64,000 nucleotides of DNA from Pseudomonas cuatrocienegasensis (lineage in GTDB: Bacteria; Pseudomonadota; Gammaproteobacteria; Pseudomonadales; Pseudomonadaceae). Below the pieces are notes generated by a model that saw only the letters and a list, made by a program, of their open reading frames with translations, ran no database searches and had not been told where the DNA came from. Every line of letters begins with the position of its first letter. Within the stretch, counting starts at the first letter, position 1. Location: contig NZ_FOFP01000001.1 in NCBI RefSeq assembly GCF_900110925.1, forward strand, positions 540,799 through 604,798, in the 5' to 3' direction. Shown piece by piece: positions 40,620 through 50,361 of this stretch. The position numbers and the translations under genes are program-made.

Positions 40620-40898
40620 ATGAAAACCTGGATCTGCCTGCCCCTGATACTGCTGGCCCTGGCCGGTTGCGCCGGCAAGACTGCCTACCGCGACAGCTGC
40701 GCCAGCCAACTGGATGCTGCCTGGCGTGAGCTGGACCTGGCCAAGGCCGAAGGTTTTGCCGGGACCGTGAGTTATTCCAAGGCGCTGTCTCTGCTCACTG
40801 CAGGCAAGACCCAGCAGCAGTTCGAGGCGTATGAAGGCTGTACCAGCAAGGCCGAGCGCGCTCGTTTCTACATTCGCGAATCTCGCGCTGGCCGCTAA
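40620..40898 (+). CDS. Small lipoprotein of unknown function
   Basis: A 92-residue protein with a clear lipoprotein signal: MKTWICLPLILLALAGC, lipobox LAGC with Cys17. The mature part is helical, with WRELDLAKAEGFAGTVSYSKALSLLTAGKTQQQFEAY, and has three further cysteines (CASQ and YEGC among them). The start at 40620 is set by GAGG 9 bases upstream and by the lipobox. Probably anchored in the outer membrane facing the periplasm. It is 13 bases ahead of the flavin reductase gene, so the two are likely co-transcribed. Confidence 0.85.
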   Translation: MKTWICLPLILLALAGCAGKTAYRDSCASQLDAAWRELDLAKAEGFAGTVSYSKALSLLTAGKTQQQFEAYEGCTSKAERARFYIRESRAGR

Positions 40899-40911
40899 CC
40901 CTGGAGCCGCA

Positions 40912-41520
40912 ATGCAACTCGACTTTTCCACCCTGACGCCGCTGGAACGCTACCGCTGGTTGGCGTCTACCGTGACCCCACGGCCGATCGCCTGGGTCTC
41001 CAGCCTGTCGCCGGACGGCGTGAGCAATCTGGCGCCGTTCAGCTTCTTCCAGGTGATCAGTGATGATCCGCCGACGCTGATGATCAACGTCGGCAGCCGT
41101 GACGATGGCACGCTCAAGGACACCTTGCGCAATGCCCAGGCGACCGGTGAGCTGGTGATTCACCTGGTCACCGTGGCCCAGGCCGAGGCGATGAATGCGT
41201 CGGCCGCCGTGTTGCCCCATGGCATTAGCGAGTTCGAGCAGTGTGCAATCGCCAGTCTGCCGGCAAGCCTGGTCGCGCCGCCGCGGGTGCAGGGCGCACC
41301 GGTAGCTTTTGAATGCAAGGTGCTGGAGATCCAGCCGTTCCCGCGTGAGGCCGCCAACTGCCACCTGATCTTCGCCGAGGTACTGCTGGCGCATATCGAC
41401 GACGCGGTGCTCAACGACAAGGGGCGGATCGACCCTGCATTGCTGGATGTGGTCGGCCGTCTGGGCGGTATGGCCTACACCCGCACTCGCGATACCTTCG
41501 AGTTGCAACGGCCGAGCTAG
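40912..41520 (+). CDS. Flavin reductase-like FMN-binding protein
   Basis: A 202-residue protein of the flavin reductase-like (split-barrel) family, with STVTPRPIAWVSSLSPDGVSNLAPFSFF typical of the FMN-binding site and HLIFAEVLLAHIDDAVLN in the second half. Family members reduce flavins or act as small flavoproteins. CTGGAG sits before the ATG at 40912. It follows the small lipoprotein gene. The partner is unknown. Confidence 0.88.
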   Translation: MQLDFSTLTPLERYRWLASTVTPRPIAWVSSLSPDGVSNLAPFSFFQVISDDPPTLMINVGSRDDGTLKDTLRNAQATGELVIHLVTVAQAEAMNASAAVLPHGISEFEQCAIASLPASLVAPPRVQGAPVAFECKVLEIQPFPREAANCHLIFAEVLLAHIDDAVLNDKGRIDPALLDVVGRLGGMAYTRTRDTFELQRPS

Positions 41521-41850
41521 GGGCTGTCTCTCGCATCGATGGTTCCCACGCTCTGCGTCCGTTTTAGCGAGACGCGGAGCGTCTCTGGCTGCATGCCCGC
41601 GCGGACGGTTCGACGTCTCGACGTGGCAACGATCAAGGGTCTGTTGGGGCGGTCTCTCGCATCAAAAACGACCCTCATTTAGCTATCAGCACCATCTTTC
41701 CTGCCAGTCGCTTGTCGCTGCTGGCCGTCTGCCTCTATGTTGCGCCTCTGCAACACCGTCTTTCTTCGCTTGCGGTGCCAGCTGGAGCCGTTGCCCACTG
41801 CGGTGACGCGCACTGTGCAACCTTGCCGATACAACCAAATGGGAGGCGTT
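41521..41850. other. Repeat-rich intergenic region between the flavin reductase and chemoreceptor genes
   Basis: No gene is seen in these 330 bases. They hold the direct-repeat-bounded segment (41526-41663), a small palindrome AGACGC-GGA-GCGTCT (41570-41584), the phrase GGTTCCCACGCTCTGCGT common in dispersed Pseudomonas intergenic repeats, and an AGGGTCTGTTG repeat end (41636-41646). The chemoreceptor ribosome-binding site GGGAGG is at 41841-41846. Confidence 0.5.
41526..41663. repeat. Segment bounded by 12-bp direct repeats
   Basis: GTCTCTCGCATC occurs at 41526-41537 and again at 41652-41663, enclosing about 114 bases that contain inverted repeats. This could be a small inserted repeat unit with its duplicated target, or part of a tandem intergenic repeat. 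Confidence 0.5.
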
Positions 41851-43815
41851 ATGGGGCGTATTGTGCAGCGTCGCCTGGCCAGTCTGGCGACTGCGAGCAA
41901 GCTGGCACTGGGCTTTGCCGTGGTCCTGGCACTGACGCTGGTCGTTGCCGCGACGGGGTATCTGGCTCTGCGCGATGTCGCCGCGCGCTCCCTGCTGCTG
42001 GAGCGCATGAGCGCGCTCAACAGCCAGGTCATGCAAATGCGCAGCAGCGAGCAATCCTATGCGCTCAGCGCAGACCCCCAACAGATTCAGCACTTGCACG
42101 AGCAGTCCGAGCAGATCAGCGCGGCCAGCGCGGCGTTGCTGGCCAGCATGCCTGTGGGCGAACAGCAAGGCCTGGCTGGGTTGGCAAGTGGCATGACGCA
42201 GTACCGTGAAGGCTTTGACCGCTATGTGTCGCTTGGCGACAACATGCTGCTGTCGCTCGAGGCGGCCACCTGGCTGGTCGTCAGCGCTGCCAATAGCCTG
42301 GACCTGCTGCGCGAAGGCCTGGCCGATGATGGCATCTACCTGCTCAAAAGTGGCCAGGAGCAGGAGGGACGCACGGCCATCGGCCAGTCCGGCCAGCTTG
42401 GCCAGGTACACCAGTTGCTCTTGCAAGCCCTCGATCAGGCCCGGGTGCGCCTTGAGCAGAGCCGGCGCAGTGGCGAACCGGTCCAGAGCGAAATCGCCGA
42501 GGCCCAGCAAGCCCAGGCGTTGGCAGACAGCTTGCGCGAGGCGATGAGCGATCCCGGTTACGCGGCGGTGCTGGTCGAGGTGATGGGCAATATCAAATCC
42601 TTCAACGAGCGCCTGGGCGGGTACACCCGTGATCTGCAGGCGCAAAAGGATGAGTACAACAACCTTGTGCAGCAGGCCGAGCAAATGATGGCGCAGGTCG
42701 ACCAGGCCTATGCGGCACAACAAGGCGCGCTGCAGGCACAACTGAGCAGCAGTGCCTGGCTGATCGGCGCTGCCACCGGCCTGGCGATACTCCTCGGGCT
42801 GTTCGCCACCCTGGTGATTACCCTGGTGATTGTCCGGCCGCTCAAGGCGGTGATCGGCCAGGCACAGCGCATTGCCGCCGGCGACCTGAGCGCCGAGATC
42901 GAGGTGCAGCGCGACGATGAGATCGGCCAGTTGCTGCGGGCGATGCAGGCTATGTCGAGCAACCTGCGCAATATGCTCGGCCACCTGCAAGGCGGCGTCA
43001 CGCGTATCTCGACGGCTGCTCAGGGCTTATCCCTGGCCACGGAACAGACCCAGGCAGGCGTCAATGGGCAAAAAGCCGAGACCGACCAGGTGGCGGCGGC
43101 GATGCATGAGATGACGGTCACGGTGCAGGGTGTCGCACGCAATGCCGAGGTGGCAGCCATGGCCACCACCCAGGCGGAGCAGCGCGTTGGTCAAGGCGTC
43201 GGGCAGGTGCAAGCGACCTTGCAGCGCATCGACCAGTTGGCCGAGGCGATGGGCGCCACCACCCAGAGCATCGAGCGGCTGAGCCAGGACACCCAGCGCA
43301 TCGACTCGGTCCTGGAAGTCATCAAAAGTGTCGCCGAACAGACCAATCTGCTGGCTCTGAATGCGGCTATCGAAGCTGCCAGGGCCGGGGAGCAGGGGCG
43401 CGGTTTTGCCGTGGTCGCCGATGAGGTCCGTGCGCTGGCCAGGCGTACGCAGCAATCCACGGCGGAAATCGAAAGCCTGATCGCCACGCTGCGCGCCGGG
43501 ACTCAGCGTGCGGTGAGTGATATGCGCCAGAGCGCCGGTCTGGTCGAGCACACGGTGCAGGATGCGCAACAGACGGGGTTAGCGCTGACAGAAATCGCCG
43601 GCTCGGTGACCCAGATAGTCGAGATGAACCAGCAGATCGCCGCAGCAGCCGAGCAGCAGGGCGTCGCGGCGGAGCAGGTCAGTCGCAGCATCAGCGCAAT
43701 TCGCGATGCCACCGAACAGTCCGCCACGGCCATGGACCAGTCGGCAACGGCCAGCCGCGAGCTCGCCGAACTGGGCCATGAGTTGCAGAATATGGCGGCG
43801 CAGTTTCGTGTGTAG
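41851..43815 (+). CDS. Methyl-accepting chemotaxis protein with HBM-type sensor domain
   Basis: A 654-residue chemoreceptor. TM1 is near 16-38, and TM2 lies near 305-330 ([27 protein letters not shown]). The ~265-residue periplasmic region is entirely helical, with the [10 protein letters not shown] motif and length of a helical bimodular (HBM) sensor, as in receptors for organic acids. HAMP follows, then the signalling tip [39 protein letters not shown]. The ATG at 41851 has GGGAGG 4 bases upstream; the 38 extra codons before it are not family-like. Confidence 0.92.
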   Translation: MGRIVQRRLASLATASKLALGFAVVLALTLVVAATGYLALRDVAARSLLLERMSALNSQVMQMRSSEQSYALSADPQQIQHLHEQSEQISAASAALLASMPVGEQQGLAGLASGMTQYREGFDRYVSLGDNMLLSLEAATWLVVSAANSLDLLREGLADDGIYLLKSGQEQEGRTAIGQSGQLGQVHQLLLQALDQARVRLEQSRRSGEPVQSEIAEAQQAQALADSLREAMSDPGYAAVLVEVMGNIKSFNERLGGYTRDLQAQKDEYNNLVQQAEQMMAQVDQAYAAQQGALQAQLSSSAWLIGAATGLAILLGLFATLVITLVIVRPLKAVIGQAQRIAAGDLSAEIEVQRDDEIGQLLRAMQAMSSNLRNMLGHLQGGVTRISTAAQGLSLATEQTQAGVNGQKAETDQVAAAMHEMTVTVQGVARNAEVAAMATTQAEQRVGQGVGQVQATLQRIDQLAEAMGATTQSIERLSQDTQRIDSVLEVIKSVAEQTNLLALNAAIEAARAGEQGRGFAVVADEVRALARRTQQSTAEIESLIATLRAGTQRAVSDMRQSAGLVEHTVQDAQQTGLALTEIAGSVTQIVEMNQQIAAAAEQQGVAAEQVSRSISAIRDATEQSATAMDQSATASRELAELGHELQNMAAQFRV

Positions 43816-43834
43816 CGTCGCGTCCGGCGATCTC

Positions 43835-43878
43835 TGTGGGAGGGGCTTTAGCCGCGATTGACCTGGAGTCGCGGCCAC
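43835..43878. repeat. Pseudomonas-type REP palindrome
   Basis: TGTGGGAGGGGCTTTAGCCG followed by CGA, then after a short spacer TCGCGGCCACA. This matches the common GTGGGAGSGGGCTTGCCCGCGA-type REP of the genus and can fold into a hairpin. It lies just after the chemoreceptor gene. Confidence 0.7.
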
Positions 43879-44070
43879 AACGGAGCGCCTACGGAAGCTG
43901 CGTTATGACCTGCAGGCGGCTGCAACAGCCACTAGGGTCTGTTGACGTTTGCTGCGCAGTAATGGTGAACGCTGTGCGCCACTGCAGGTTTTCATGAGCA
44001 AAGGTTACAGCGCGCTTTGCCCGCAGCTGCCAGCCCAGTAGCATCGCGGCAACTGCAAGGGAGTGAAACG

Positions 44071-44988
44071 ATGCGCACAAAACTGGACGCCTGCCTTAGC
44101 GCGGTCAATCAGATCCTTTTAGGCAAAGAGCCGCAGGTTCGCCTGGCCATGGCCTGTTTATTGGCCCGCGGGCATTTGCTGATCGAGGACCTGCCCGGGA
44201 TGGGCAAGACCACCCTCAGCCACGCCCTGGCCAGGGTGTTGGGCCTGAGCTTTCAGCGTATTCAGTTCACCTCTGACCTGTTGCCCGGCGATATCCTCGG
44301 CACCTCGGTGTTCGACAAGGACAGCGGGCAGTTTGTCTTTCACCCCGGGCCGATCTTCGCCGAGCTGGTGCTTGCAGATGAAATCAACCGGGCTACCCCC
44401 AAGAGCCAGAGTGCGCTGCTCGAGGCCATGGAAGAGGGGCAGGTGACCATCGAGGGCGCAACCCGGCCGCTGCCGGAGCCGTTCTTCGTTATCGCCACGC
44501 AGAACCCGGTTAGCCAGGGTGGCACCTTCGCGCTGCCGGAGTCGCAGCTCGACCGTTTCCTTATGCGCCTGTCGCTCGGTTATCCCGGCAAGGCTGCAGA
44601 GCGTGCACTGCTGCTCGGCGATTCGCGACGCAGCCTGTTGCCACGCCTGGAGCCGATTCTCGATCACCGCGAGCTTGGGCTGATCCAGGCCGAGATTCCC
44701 CAAGTGCGGGCCAGCGATGCGCTGATCGATTATGTGCTGCGCCTGGTCGACGCCACCCGTACCCAGCCGCAGTTCGCCTGGGGCCTGTCGCCGCGTGGCA
44801 GCCTGGCCTTGCTCGCCGCAGCCCGCGCCTGGGCCTTTCTGGCCGAGCGGGACTATGTGATTCCCGAGGATGTGCAGGCGGTCTTGCCGGCGGTGGTCGG
44901 CCACCGCCTGCGTGACCAGGCTGACCCCGCCGGTCATGGCGGCAGTGCGCTGGTGCAGTGGCTGTTGCGTGAGGTGCCGGCGCTTTGA
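44071..44988 (+). CDS. MoxR family AAA+ ATPase
   Basis: A 305-residue AAA_3 ATPase. Walker A is LIEDLPGMGKTTLSHALA, Walker B is LVLADEINRATPKSQSALLEAMEE, sensor 1 is FFVIATQNPVSQGGTFALPESQLDRF, and a C-terminal lid is present. MoxR proteins act as chaperone-like ATPases with von Willebrand or DUF58 partners. The ATG at 44071 (AAGGGAG upstream) is the start. It overlaps the DUF58 gene and forms a three-gene operon with it and tgpA. Confidence 0.92.
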   Translation: MRTKLDACLSAVNQILLGKEPQVRLAMACLLARGHLLIEDLPGMGKTTLSHALARVLGLSFQRIQFTSDLLPGDILGTSVFDKDSGQFVFHPGPIFAELVLADEINRATPKSQSALLEAMEEGQVTIEGATRPLPEPFFVIATQNPVSQGGTFALPESQLDRFLMRLSLGYPGKAAERALLLGDSRRSLLPRLEPILDHRELGLIQAEIPQVRASDALIDYVLRLVDATRTQPQFAWGLSPRGSLALLAAARAWAFLAERDYVIPEDVQAVLPAVVGHRLRDQADPAGHGGSALVQWLLREVPAL

Positions 44989-45941
44989 ACCGTCGCTGGC
45001 GCCCGCACTGGGACCGCTGGCTGGCACGACGGATTCCGGCCTCCGGCAGCGTACGTCTGACCCAGCGGCGGATCTTTATCGTGCCCAGTCGAGTGGGCGG
45101 TGCCTTCATGATCGCCCTGGGCCTGATGCTGCTGGCGGGTATCAACTACCAGAACAGCCTGGCCTATGGCCTGACCTTTCTGTTGGCCTCGGTATTCGTG
45201 GTAGCCATCCTGCACACCTACCGCAACCTGGCGGGGCTGACTCTCAAGGCTGGAGGCACGACACCGGTATTCGTGGGCGAGGCCGGCCGCTGGCGGGTGC
45301 GCCTGGAGAGCAGCGGCCGCGCGCATCAGGCCATCGCCCTGGGCTGGCTGCCGGCTGACCTGCAGTCCGTGGATATCGCCGAGCAGGGCAGTGTCACCTG
45401 CGAGCTGAACGCGCCGACAACCCGCCGTGGTTGGTTGCGCCCTGGGCGTCTGCGGGTCGAAAGCCGCTTCCCCCTTGGTGTGCTGGTGGCCTGGAGCTGG
45501 GTGGACCTAGACCAGCCGTTGCTGGTCTATCCGCGACCGCTGCCCGGTGAGCTGCCGCTGCACGCGGGTGCCGACCAGCAGTCGCCTGAGCAGGGGCGCC
45601 TGGCGCATGGTCAGGGCGCCGATGATTTTCAGGGGCTCAAGGCCTACCAGCCGGGTGATTCGCGCCGACGTCTGGACTGGAAGGCCTATTCCCGTGGGCA
45701 AGGCCTGCAGGTCAAGGACTTCGCCAGCTACAGCGGGCTTGAGCTGGACCTGGACTTCGAGGCCCTGGACGGGGATATAGAAACTCGCCTGTCGCGCCTG
45801 TGCCATTGGGTGTTGATGCTCTCGGAACGTCAGCAGTCGTTCGCGCTCAGGCTGCCCGGCCTGTACCGCGCAGCGGCGAGCGGCGACGCTCACCGTGACG
45901 CCTGCCTGCAGGCCCTGGCACTGTACGGTAGCCCGCCATGA
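44985..45941 (+). CDS. DUF58 domain membrane protein
   Basis: A 318-residue protein with two N-terminal membrane spans (about 39-57 and 62-80). A cytoplasmic DUF58 region follows, with the signature EFQGLKAY-like DDFQGLKAYQPGDSRRRLDWKAYSRGQGLQVKDF. The start is TTG at 44985, overlapping the moxR stop as TTGA. DUF58 proteins are von Willebrand-related partners of MoxR ATPases. The function is unknown but tied to the neighbouring TgpA. Confidence 0.88.
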   Translation: MNRRWRPHWDRWLARRIPASGSVRLTQRRIFIVPSRVGGAFMIALGLMLLAGINYQNSLAYGLTFLLASVFVVAILHTYRNLAGLTLKAGGTTPVFVGEAGRWRVRLESSGRAHQAIALGWLPADLQSVDIAEQGSVTCELNAPTTRRGWLRPGRLRVESRFPLGVLVAWSWVDLDQPLLVYPRPLPGELPLHAGADQQSPEQGRLAHGQGADDFQGLKAYQPGDSRRRLDWKAYSRGQGLQVKDFASYSGLELDLDFEALDGDIETRLSRLCHWVLMLSERQQSFALRLPGLYRAAASGDAHRDACLQALALYGSPP

Positions 45942-47941
45942 GTGCGCTGCCGACGATTCCACGCATCAGCCTGACCTGGCTGCTGGTGGCCCAGGCGCTG
46001 GTGATCCTGCCGCTGCTGGCTCATTTGCCCCTATGGATCCTGGCGCTCTGGCTGGGCTGCGCAGGCTGGCGGGTGCAGATATTCCGCATGCGCGCAGCCT
46101 TCCCGACCGCCTGGGCCAAGGGCGGCCTGATGATTGCCGCCGGCCTTGGGGTGTACTTCTCTCGCGGCAGCCTGGTCGGCCTGGATGCCGGGGTAGTGCT
46201 GCTGGTGGCGGCGTTTTTGCTCAAATTGCTGGAGATGCGCAGCCGTCGCGATGCTCTGGTGCTGATCTTTCTCGGGTTCTTCGTGGTGGTCACCGGCTAC
46301 CTGTTCGATGACAGCATCCTGGTGGCGCTGTTCAGCCTGCTGCCGGTGACCGCGCTGCTGGCGGCGCTGATCGGCCTGCAGCAAAGCGCCATTGCTCAGC
46401 GCCCCTGGCCTACGGCGCGTCTGGCCGGCAGCCTGGTATTGCAGGCGGTGCCGTTGATGGTGCTGCTGTTTATCTTCTTTCCGCGCTTTGGCCCGTTATG
46501 GTCGCTGCCGGGGCCGAACGACAAAGGCGTTACCGGTCTGGCCGACAGCATGGCACCGGCGGATATCGCCGACCTCAGCCGTTCCGGGGCGCTGGCGTTT
46601 CGTGCGCAGTTCGAGGGTGAGGTGCCTGCGCGGTCCGAGCTGTACTGGCGCGCCCTGACGCTTGAGCGTTTCGATGGCCGGCGCTGGTCGCAATCCAGTC
46701 TGGCGCAGTCGCCTCAGACCGCGCAATGGCAAGCCGCGGGTGAGTCGCTGCGCTACAGCGTGGTGATGCAGCCCAGTGGTCAGCCGTGGTTATTCAGTCT
46801 GGATGTGGCGCGGACCAGCCTGGACAGCACGCGGCTGATGGCGGATTTTCGCTTGCAGCGCAATCGCCCGGTGGACCGCTCGCTGCTGTATGGGGTGGAG
46901 TCCTGGCCCCAGGCCGTGCGCGAGCCGCAGCTGGATGCCGCGCGGCGTGCCGTGACCCTGCAGTTGCCGGCAGACGGCGACCCGCGCACGCGTGAATGGG
47001 CCGCACAGCTCAAGCGCGAACATCCGCACAGCGAGCAACTGGTGCAGGCGCTGTTGCGTCATTTCAACCAGCAACCCTTCAGCTACACCCTGCGCCCACC
47101 CAGGCTTGGGCGTGACAGCATCGACGGCTTTCTCTTCGATACCCGCAGCGGTTTCTGTGCCCATTACGCCGGCGCCATGACCTTCGTGTTGCGCGCTGCC
47201 GGCATTCCGGCGCGGGTGGTGGCCGGTTACCAGGGTGGTGAATTCAACCCGGCGGGCAATTACCTGCAGGTGCGCCAGTTCGACGCCCATGCCTGGGTCG
47301 AGTATTGGCGTCCGCAGATCGGCTGGACCCGGGTCGACCCGACGTTCCAGGTGGCCCCGGAGCGCATCGAGCAAGGCCTCGAACAGGCCCTCTCGGATGA
47401 GCAGAGTTTTCTTGAGGATTCGCCTTTCTCGCCACTGCGCTACCGTCAGTTCGCTTGGCTCAACCAGCTGCGCTTGGGCTGGGACAACCTCAACTATGGC
47501 TGGCAGCGTTGGGTTCTGGGGTATCAGGGCACCCAGCAACTGGAGTTGCTGCAGCGTTGGTTTGGTCAGCTGGACGGTCGTTTGCTGGCACTGGTGCTGG
47601 TCGGCGGCGGTGGGCTGCTGCTCGGTGCGCTGGCGCTCTGGCTGTTCAAGCCCTGGCAGCGCGAGCGTGATCCCCAGCAGCGACTGTTTCGCCAGTTCGC
47701 CCGGCTGCTGGCTCGGCAGGGTGTGCATTGGCAGGCCGGGGAGGGTGCGCGAGCCTATGCCGCGCGGGCAGCCGGCCTGCTGCCGGCTCAGGCAGCAGCC
47801 ATTGAAGCGTTTGCCGACCTCTACGAAGCACGGCGTTACGCCGGCGAGGCCATTGCGGATGCCCAGCTATGGCGCCAGCTACGCCTGTTGCGCCGCGCCT
47901 TGCCCTGGCGCCTGCGAGTGGCCGATAAGCGCACGCAATAA
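45938..47941 (+). CDS. tgpA: Membrane transglutaminase-like protein TgpA
   Basis: A 667-residue protein with about six N-terminal membrane segments (DUF3488 region), a large periplasmic transglutaminase-core domain and a final C-terminal span (LLALVLVGGGGLLLGALALWLF) with a cytoplasmic DUF4129-like tail. The Cys-His-Asp triad is visible: Cys407 in SGFCAHYAGAM, His451 in DAHAWVEYW, Asp467 in WTRVDPT. P. aeruginosa TgpA is of similar size, has transglutaminase activity and is reported as needed for viability. It is coupled to the DUF58 gene by an ATGA overlap. Confidence 0.93.
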   Translation: MSALPTIPRISLTWLLVAQALVILPLLAHLPLWILALWLGCAGWRVQIFRMRAAFPTAWAKGGLMIAAGLGVYFSRGSLVGLDAGVVLLVAAFLLKLLEMRSRRDALVLIFLGFFVVVTGYLFDDSILVALFSLLPVTALLAALIGLQQSAIAQRPWPTARLAGSLVLQAVPLMVLLFIFFPRFGPLWSLPGPNDKGVTGLADSMAPADIADLSRSGALAFRAQFEGEVPARSELYWRALTLERFDGRRWSQSSLAQSPQTAQWQAAGESLRYSVVMQPSGQPWLFSLDVARTSLDSTRLMADFRLQRNRPVDRSLLYGVESWPQAVREPQLDAARRAVTLQLPADGDPRTREWAAQLKREHPHSEQLVQALLRHFNQQPFSYTLRPPRLGRDSIDGFLFDTRSGFCAHYAGAMTFVLRAAGIPARVVAGYQGGEFNPAGNYLQVRQFDAHAWVEYWRPQIGWTRVDPTFQVAPERIEQGLEQALSDEQSFLEDSPFSPLRYRQFAWLNQLRLGWDNLNYGWQRWVLGYQGTQQLELLQRWFGQLDGRLLALVLVGGGGLLLGALALWLFKPWQRERDPQQRLFRQFARLLARQGVHWQAGEGARAYAARAAGLLPAQAAAIEAFADLYEARRYAGEAIADAQLWRQLRLLRRALPWRLRVADKRTQ

Positions 47942-48053
47942 ACGGGCATGCACCGCTCAATCACCCTGATTGGCCAATATGCCGCCATGGCGACTTACCC
48001 GATGACCAGGCAATCCCCTACCATCGGCAGCAGATTGTCTAATTGAGGTGAGT

Positions 48054-48851
48054 ATGACGTTTTCTGAATTGCTGGCCGCGGTACGTGCTAACCCTGACCA
48101 GGTGGTGATACCGCCGGTATGGGGCCAGGGGCGCGCCAGTTTTGGTGGCTTGGTGGCTGCCCTGGTATTCGATGTGATGCGCGCTGCTGTGGCCGAGGGG
48201 CGCCCGGTGCGTTCGCTGGCTATCACCTTTGTCGGCCCGGTCGAGCCGGACGTACCGGTTGCTTTTAGCGCCGAACTGCTGCGTGAAGGCAAGGCGGTCA
48301 GCCAGGTGCTTGGTCGTGCTGTTCAGAATGGCCAGACCGTGACCCTGGTGCAGGGCAGCTTCGGCGCATCGCGCACCTCGGCCGTTCAAGTGGCGGCAGA
48401 GCCTGCCCCTGTACTGAAGGATGTGCAGAGCTGTCAGGAAATGCCGTACATCGCCAAGGTCACTCCAGAGTTCACTCGTTACCTGGCCATGCGCTGGGCG
48501 ATTGGCGGTCTGCCATTCAGTGCCACTGAGTCCCGCGAGATGGGGGGCTGGGTACGTTTGCGTGATGAGCCACAATTACAGCCGCTGGACGAAGCCCATC
48601 TGTTGGCCTTGGTTGACGCCTGGCCGCCAGCGGTACTGCCGTATTTGCGGGCGCCGGCACCGGGCAGTTCACTGACCTGGACCATCGAGTTCGTACAACC
48701 CCTGGCCAGCCTTAATACCGATGACTGGTGCATGTACCGCGCGACCATCGAGCATGCCCGCGATGGCTATGGCCATGTAGCGGCGGCGCTGTGGACGCCG
48801 GGCGGCGAGCTGGTTGCAATCAGCCGGCAAACCGTCACGGTCTTCGGCTGA
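48054..48851 (+). CDS. Acyl-CoA thioesterase family protein (TesB-like double hot-dog)
   Basis: A 265-residue protein with two hot-dog halves. The N-terminal half has PVWGQGRASFGGLVAALVFDVM and RSLAITFVGPVEPDVPV; the C-terminal half has TWTIEFVQPL and YGHVAAALWTPGGELVAISRQ. The family hydrolyses acyl-CoA esters. The ATG at 48054 follows GAGG; GTG 48048 is less likely. Monocistronic and convergent with the DUF962 gene. Confidence 0.85.
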   Translation: MTFSELLAAVRANPDQVVIPPVWGQGRASFGGLVAALVFDVMRAAVAEGRPVRSLAITFVGPVEPDVPVAFSAELLREGKAVSQVLGRAVQNGQTVTLVQGSFGASRTSAVQVAAEPAPVLKDVQSCQEMPYIAKVTPEFTRYLAMRWAIGGLPFSATESREMGGWVRLRDEPQLQPLDEAHLLALVDAWPPAVLPYLRAPAPGSSLTWTIEFVQPLASLNTDDWCMYRATIEHARDGYGHVAAALWTPGGELVAISRQTVTVFG

Positions 48852-48859
48852 TCCCCCGC

Positions 48860-49213
48860 TCATTGCCTATGCCGACTGGCGCGCCAGGCCCGCAACCAGC
48901 CACCGTTGAGGACGAACTGCGGAAAGGTGACGAACTGTTCGCGCAGCAATTGCTTGATGTCGGGCATCGTCTCAGGCGTGTCGGTTTCAAAGCGGTGCCC
49001 GGCACGCTGCAGAATCACTGCTGCGACCAGACCGATAATCCCGGTCACGAGCGCGACAAAACTCAATTGCAGCAGGCCATTGAGTAGCACCGCACTGGCG
49101 ACGATAAACAGCGGCACCGTCAGCAGGTGAATCAACAGATTGGTTGGGTGGCTATGACTGCGCGCATAGTCGCGCAGCTGGTTGGCAAGATCACTAAGGT
49201 GTTTGCTGGTCAT
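48860..49213 (-). CDS. DUF962/Mpo1-like small membrane protein
   Basis: A 117-residue protein with LRDYARSHSHPTNLLIHLLTVPLFIVA (the conserved HxxPxNxxxH-like start of the family), two membrane spans (about 31-50 and 52-70) and a tail LLREQFVTFPQFVLNGGWLRAW. It resembles the Mpo1/YGL010w family, whose yeast member is an Fe2+-dependent dioxygenase in fatty-acid alpha-oxidation. The catalytic function here is not proven. The start at 49213 has GGAGGAA upstream. Confidence 0.75.
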   Translation of the reverse strand: MTSKHLSDLANQLRDYARSHSHPTNLLIHLLTVPLFIVASAVLLNGLLQLSFVALVTGIIGLVAAVILQRAGHRFETDTPETMPDIKQLLREQFVTFPQFVLNGGWLRAWRASRHRQ

Positions 49214-49313
49214 GCTGGGTTCCTCCAAGGCATAACTCAGTCTAGGCCGCATCCTGGGCAACCGGCGAATTGGTCCTGGCTATGGCCGGTATAGCTTAAA
49301 GCTGTCTGCCCGC

Positions 49314-50132
49314 TCAGGGTTGTTCTGACGTCAGCACTGGCAGTGAGAAAAACGCCCGTGCGCAGGCGCTGGTGTGCTCAGCCAGACAGGCTTCGCTTTC
49401 CCCGCGGTGCAATGCCACCTCGCGCAGCACTTGCGGCAGGAACGCCGGCTCGTTGCGCCCGTTCTTCGGCTTAGGGCGAAGGCTGCGTGGTAACAGGAAG
49501 GGCGCATCGCTCTCGAGCATCAAGCGGCCACGGGGGATTTCGCGCACCAGTGGGTGCAGGTGCGTACCGCGGCGTTCATCGCAGATCCAGCCGGTAATGC
49601 CGATGTGCAGGTCCAGGTCCAGGTAACTGAACAGCGCCTGTTTCTCCCCGGTGAAACAGTGCACCACCGCAGCAGGTAAATGGTCACGGTAGTCGCGCAG
49701 AATCTCCAGCAGGCGCTGGTTGGCATCACGTTCATGGAGAAACACCGGCAAGCGCTGTTCACAGGCCAACGCCAGCTGATCGGCCAGGGCACGCTCCTGG
49801 TTACTGCGCAGGGAAAAGTCGCGATTGAAATCCAGACCGCATTCGCCCACCGCGCGCACGGGTGCCTGGCGCAGTAGCTCAGCCAGTTGTACAGCGCTCT
49901 CGGGTCGCCACTGGTCGGCGTCATGGGGGTGCACCCCGGCGGTGCAGAACAGCCGTTCACGGCTGGTATCGAGCGTTTCGCACAGCTGTATGGCCTGTTC
50001 GCTCTCGCTCAGGCTGGTACCGGTCAGCACCAATTGGCCGACGCCGGCGGCATAAGCGCGTTCGAGCAGTGCTTCACGTTGTTCGGCGAAGCTGGGGTGG
50101 GTCAGATTGACGCCGATGTCGATGAGTTGCAT
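49314..50132 (-). CDS. tatD: TatD family metal-dependent hydrolase
   Basis: A 272-residue TIM-barrel nuclease/hydrolase. [15 protein letters not shown] at the N-terminus, [53 protein letters not shown] and LLPR closely follow E. coli TatD. Like E. coli TatD it naturally lacks the N-terminal HxH of other family members, so this is not damage. TatD has 3'-5' exonuclease/DNase activity and is linked to DNA repair. It is divergent from the MltF-like gene. Confidence 0.93.
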   Translation of the reverse strand: MQLIDIGVNLTHPSFAEQREALLERAYAAGVGQLVLTGTSLSESEQAIQLCETLDTSRERLFCTAGVHPHDADQWRPESAVQLAELLRQAPVRAVGECGLDFNRDFSLRSNQERALADQLALACEQRLPVFLHERDANQRLLEILRDYRDHLPAAVVHCFTGEKQALFSYLDLDLHIGITGWICDERRGTHLHPLVREIPRGRLMLESDAPFLLPRSLRPKPKNGRNEPAFLPQVLREVALHRGESEACLAEHTSACARAFFSLPVLTSEQP

Positions 50133-50192
50133 GGTGCTACCTACCTATCAGGGGGTGCAGCATAACAAAGCTTTCTATTCAAACTATAAACG

Positions 50193-50205
50193 CTTGTATT
50201 ACAAG
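50193..50205. promoter_or_regulatory. 13-bp palindrome in the tatD / mltF-like divergent region
   Basis: CTTGTA-T-TACAAG is a perfect inverted repeat in an AT-rich stretch between the two divergent genes. It may be an operator or promoter feature; no regulator can be named. Confidence 0.35.
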
Positions 50206-50361
50206 GGGTTGTGGGTACTTTGTAATGTGCTATGAAAGCTTTGGCTGGCATCCCGGTGCGTGCTGTGACACCCTTCGCCGCCCTCGGGCAGCCTGCGGCT
50301 CGCCCCTACGTTTAGTCGATTGGTCATGCGCTCGCTGCGCTGACCGAGCTCCGGAGCCCTG

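Noticed and set aside
49314..50132. TatD gene damaged by lack of the N-terminal HxH motif
   Set aside because: E. coli TatD itself has GVNLT at this position, so the absence is normal for this subfamily.
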